Below are positions 7,031 to 8,192 of a DNA stretch of 8,192 nucleotides, piece after piece. The notes below the pieces were generated by a model. The model was not told the origin of the DNA and made no database searches. It saw nothing but the letters and a program-made list of their open reading frames with translations. The stretch covers positions 1-8,192 of the forward strand of contig JAITCV010000196.1 in NCBI GenBank assembly GCA_031282905.1, read 5' to 3'. Source of the stretch: Azoarcus sp. GTDB taxonomy: Bacteria > Pseudomonadota > Gammaproteobacteria > Burkholderiales > Rhodocyclaceae. How positions within the stretch are numbered: the first letter of the stretch is position 1; the number at the start of each line of letters is the position of its first letter. The position numbers were made by a program, and so were the translations under genes.

Positions 7031-7046
7031 TGGCACGGCTGATGCT
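7031..7046 (+). promoter_or_regulatory. Sigma-54 (RpoN) -24/-12 promoter of the flagellin gene
   Basis: TGGCACG-GCTG-ATGCT matches the sigma-54 consensus TGGCACG-N4-TTGCW at all seven -24 bases and has GG and GC exactly 10 bases apart. Transcription should begin about 12 bases after the GC, near 7057, giving a leader of about 73 nt before the ATG. Sigma-54 promoters need an enhancer-binding activator; in polar-flagellated proteobacteria that role is played by FleQ/FlrA or FlrC/FleR-type proteins. I see no sigma-28 promoter with correct spacing here. Confidence 0.82.
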
Positions 7047-7116
7047 TTGAAGGGGGCAAAAGCCGCCCGGCGCAAGTAACCCGGCAATGACGAGCGGCAT
7101 CCAGACGATCTCTTCC

Positions 7117-7123
7117 AAGGAGA
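7117..7123 (+). promoter_or_regulatory. Strong Shine-Dalgarno site of flagellin
   Basis: AAGGAGA ends six bases before the ATG at 7130, followed by an A-rich spacer. This is close to ideal and fits the very high expression expected of flagellin. It fixes the start codon. Confidence 0.85.
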
Positions 7124-7129
7124 AGCAAA

Positions 7130-7945
7130 ATGCCACAAGTCATCAACACCAACATTTCCTCGCTCAACGCGCAGCGGAATCTGAACACGTCCCAGGGAGC
7201 GCTCAGCAACGCGCTGCAACGGCTGTCCTCGGGTCTGCGGGTCAATAGCTCGAAAGATGACGCGGCCGGGATGGCGGTAGCGGAGAAAATGCATTCCCAA
7301 TCGCGCGGCATGACCGTGGCGATCCGCAACGCCAACGACGGCATTTCGCTGGCGCAAACCGCCGAAGCGGGGATGAACGTCATCACCGAGCACCTGCAAC
7401 GGATGCGCGAACTGGCGGTACAGGCGGCCTCGGGGCAATACGATGATGAAAACCGCAGCGCGCTCGATACCGAATACCAACAACTGGCAAGCGAAATCAA
7501 CCGCGTGATCAGCGCGACCAATTTCAACGGCAAGATGCTGCTCGACGGTACTTTTTCCGACGGGCTCACCTTCCAGGTCGGGGCAACCTCGACCTCGGAA
7601 TCGCAGATCGCCATCAGCATCGCCCCGCTAGAGCTTTCCACCCAGGAGATCTTGCTTTCGGATCAGGCACTCAACGAAATGTCGGCACTCGACGATCTGA
7701 TCAAGCAGGTCAACAACAACCGCGCTTCATTGGGCGCGGTGCAGAACCGTTTCGAAGGCGTGCTCACCCAGCTTTCATCAGCGCACGAAGCCACCGAGGC
7801 TTCGCGCAGCCGGATCATGGATGCCGACTACGCGGCCGAAACCGCCCGGCTTGCGCGCGCGCAGGTGCTGCAACAAGCCGGCGTGGCGATGCTCTCCCAA
7901 GCCAATGCCTTGCCGCAGAATGTCCTGCGATTGTTGCAGGGCTAG
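7130..7945 (+). CDS. fliC: Flagellin, short form (D0/D1 domains only)
   Basis: This 271-aa protein is exported by the flagellar type III system and polymerises into the filament. The N-terminal flagellin domain spans about 1-140: MPQVINTNISSLNAQRNL, RLSSGLRVNSSKDDAAGMA, RNANDGISLAQTAEAGMN and NFNGKMLLDG. The C-terminal domain spans about 185-271, with ASLGAVQNRFEG (199-210), SRIMDADYAAETARL and the usual ending PQNVLRLLQG. Only about 45 residues lie between the two, so the variable surface domains D2/D3 found in enteric flagellins (around 500 aa) are absent. The segment 141-171 is rich in Ser/Thr (for example ATSTSES) and is a likely site for O-glycans. QRMRELAVQ (90-98) keeps the residues recognised by TLR5 in beta/gamma flagellins. 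Divergent from a SPINDLY-type glycosyltransferase operon, so probably glycosylated. Which paralogue this is, if the genome has several, cannot be seen. Confidence 0.97.
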   Translation: MPQVINTNISSLNAQRNLNTSQGALSNALQRLSSGLRVNSSKDDAAGMAVAEKMHSQSRGMTVAIRNANDGISLAQTAEAGMNVITEHLQRMRELAVQAASGQYDDENRSALDTEYQQLASEINRVISATNFNGKMLLDGTFSDGLTFQVGATSTSESQIAISIAPLELSTQEILLSDQALNEMSALDDLIKQVNNNRASLGAVQNRFEGVLTQLSSAHEATEASRSRIMDADYAAETARLARAQVLQQAGVAMLSQANALPQNVLRLLQG

Positions 7946-7963
7946 AGCAAGCAACAGATGAAT

Positions 7964-7984
7964 GCGCTACGCGCCGCGTAGCGC
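7964..7984 (+). terminator. Strong hairpin after flagellin, possible terminator or mRNA 3' stabiliser
   Basis: GCGCTACGC (7964-7972) and GCGTAGCGC (7976-7984) form a perfect 9-bp stem with a 3-nt loop, starting 18 bases after the flagellin stop. There is no T-tract on either strand, so it is not a textbook intrinsic terminator. It could protect the transcript end, assist Rho-dependent termination, or belong to a dispersed intergenic repeat. Confidence 0.5.
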
Positions 7985-8192
7985 GGTGGCAATCCATGCG
8001 ACGCCCGCCTCACAGCCGTGTCGCCGCCGCCGTGGCTGATGTGGCGTATTCACGCCCTGCGGGCTGGTGTCGGCATCCTTGGCGGATGTTGTCGCCGTTA
8101 CCGTTTCGTCCCTGGCTCGATGACTATTTTGCGCACATATTTGAGCGTGCTTGGCAGGTGCGGTTGACGCCCCTCGATTTCAGGCCGAATCG
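7985..8192. other. 3' flank of flagellin with no convincing gene
   Basis: I find no open frame with a start codon, ribosome site and protein-like composition. Small inverted repeats are present: GGCGT/ACGCC at 8043-8056 and GCCC/GGGC at 8054-8064, which overlap and exclude each other, and CAGCC/GGCTG around 8015-8040. A minus-strand frame is open from 8179 to 7967 (70 codons) without ATG. The region may be a decayed or repeated intergenic element. Confidence 0.4.

Noticed and set aside
7005..7045. Sigma-28-like promoter for flagellin
   Set aside because: TCAA at 7014 and GGCTGATG at 7037 vaguely resemble sigma-28 boxes, but the gap is 19 bases where about 15 is expected. The sigma-54 match is far better.
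8154..8175. Second sigma-54 promoter near the right edge (TGGCAGG...)
   Set aside because: The base pair at the -12 position is TG, not GC, at the required spacing.
7967..8179. Minus-strand 70-codon open frame in the flagellin 3' flank
   Set aside because: It has no ATG, only an internal GTG, is Arg-rich, and its end lies within the hairpin. It is not supportable as a gene.

Overview
The window is GC-rich proteobacterial DNA. The EttA N-terminus and a short flagellin made only of the conserved end regions suggest a flagellated beta- (or possibly gamma-) proteobacterium. I cannot name a genus. The layout is one compact minus-strand operon (about 6824 down to 1), an AT-rich divergent regulatory region (about 6825-7129), a plus-strand flagellin gene (7130-7945), and a 3' flank with a strong hairpin and no convincing gene.

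In transcription order the minus-strand operon encodes five proteins. (1) A TPR protein with a complete SPINDLY/OGT-type (GT41) glycosyltransferase domain. (2) A three-part protein: an N-terminal SAM-dependent methyltransferase domain, a TPR-like middle, and a C-terminal SPINDLY-like domain that has lost the recognisable catalytic motifs. (3) and (4) Two tandem paralogous GT-A-like glycosyltransferases. (5) The start of ettA, an ABC-F translation factor cut by the window edge. The genes are tightly packed: an 11-nt gap, then two ATGA start/stop overlaps, then a 36-nt gap before ettA.

The flagellin gene has a near-consensus sigma-54 (-24/-12) promoter and a strong ribosome binding site. A weaker sigma-54-like site points toward the operon, and two near-matches to the IHF core lie between the two sites in opposite orientations.

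The most economical reading is a flagellin glycosylation locus. The active TPR-GT41 protein would put the first sugar on Ser/Thr of flagellin, the two small transferases would extend or decorate the glycan, and the methyltransferase fusion would cap or methylate it, with its dead-looking SPINDLY/TPR part acting as a docking module. This is inferred from family membership and adjacency to flagellin. The methyltransferase-TPR-degenerate SPINDLY fusion is the least ordinary element. ettA is a housekeeping gene and probably only a neighbour.
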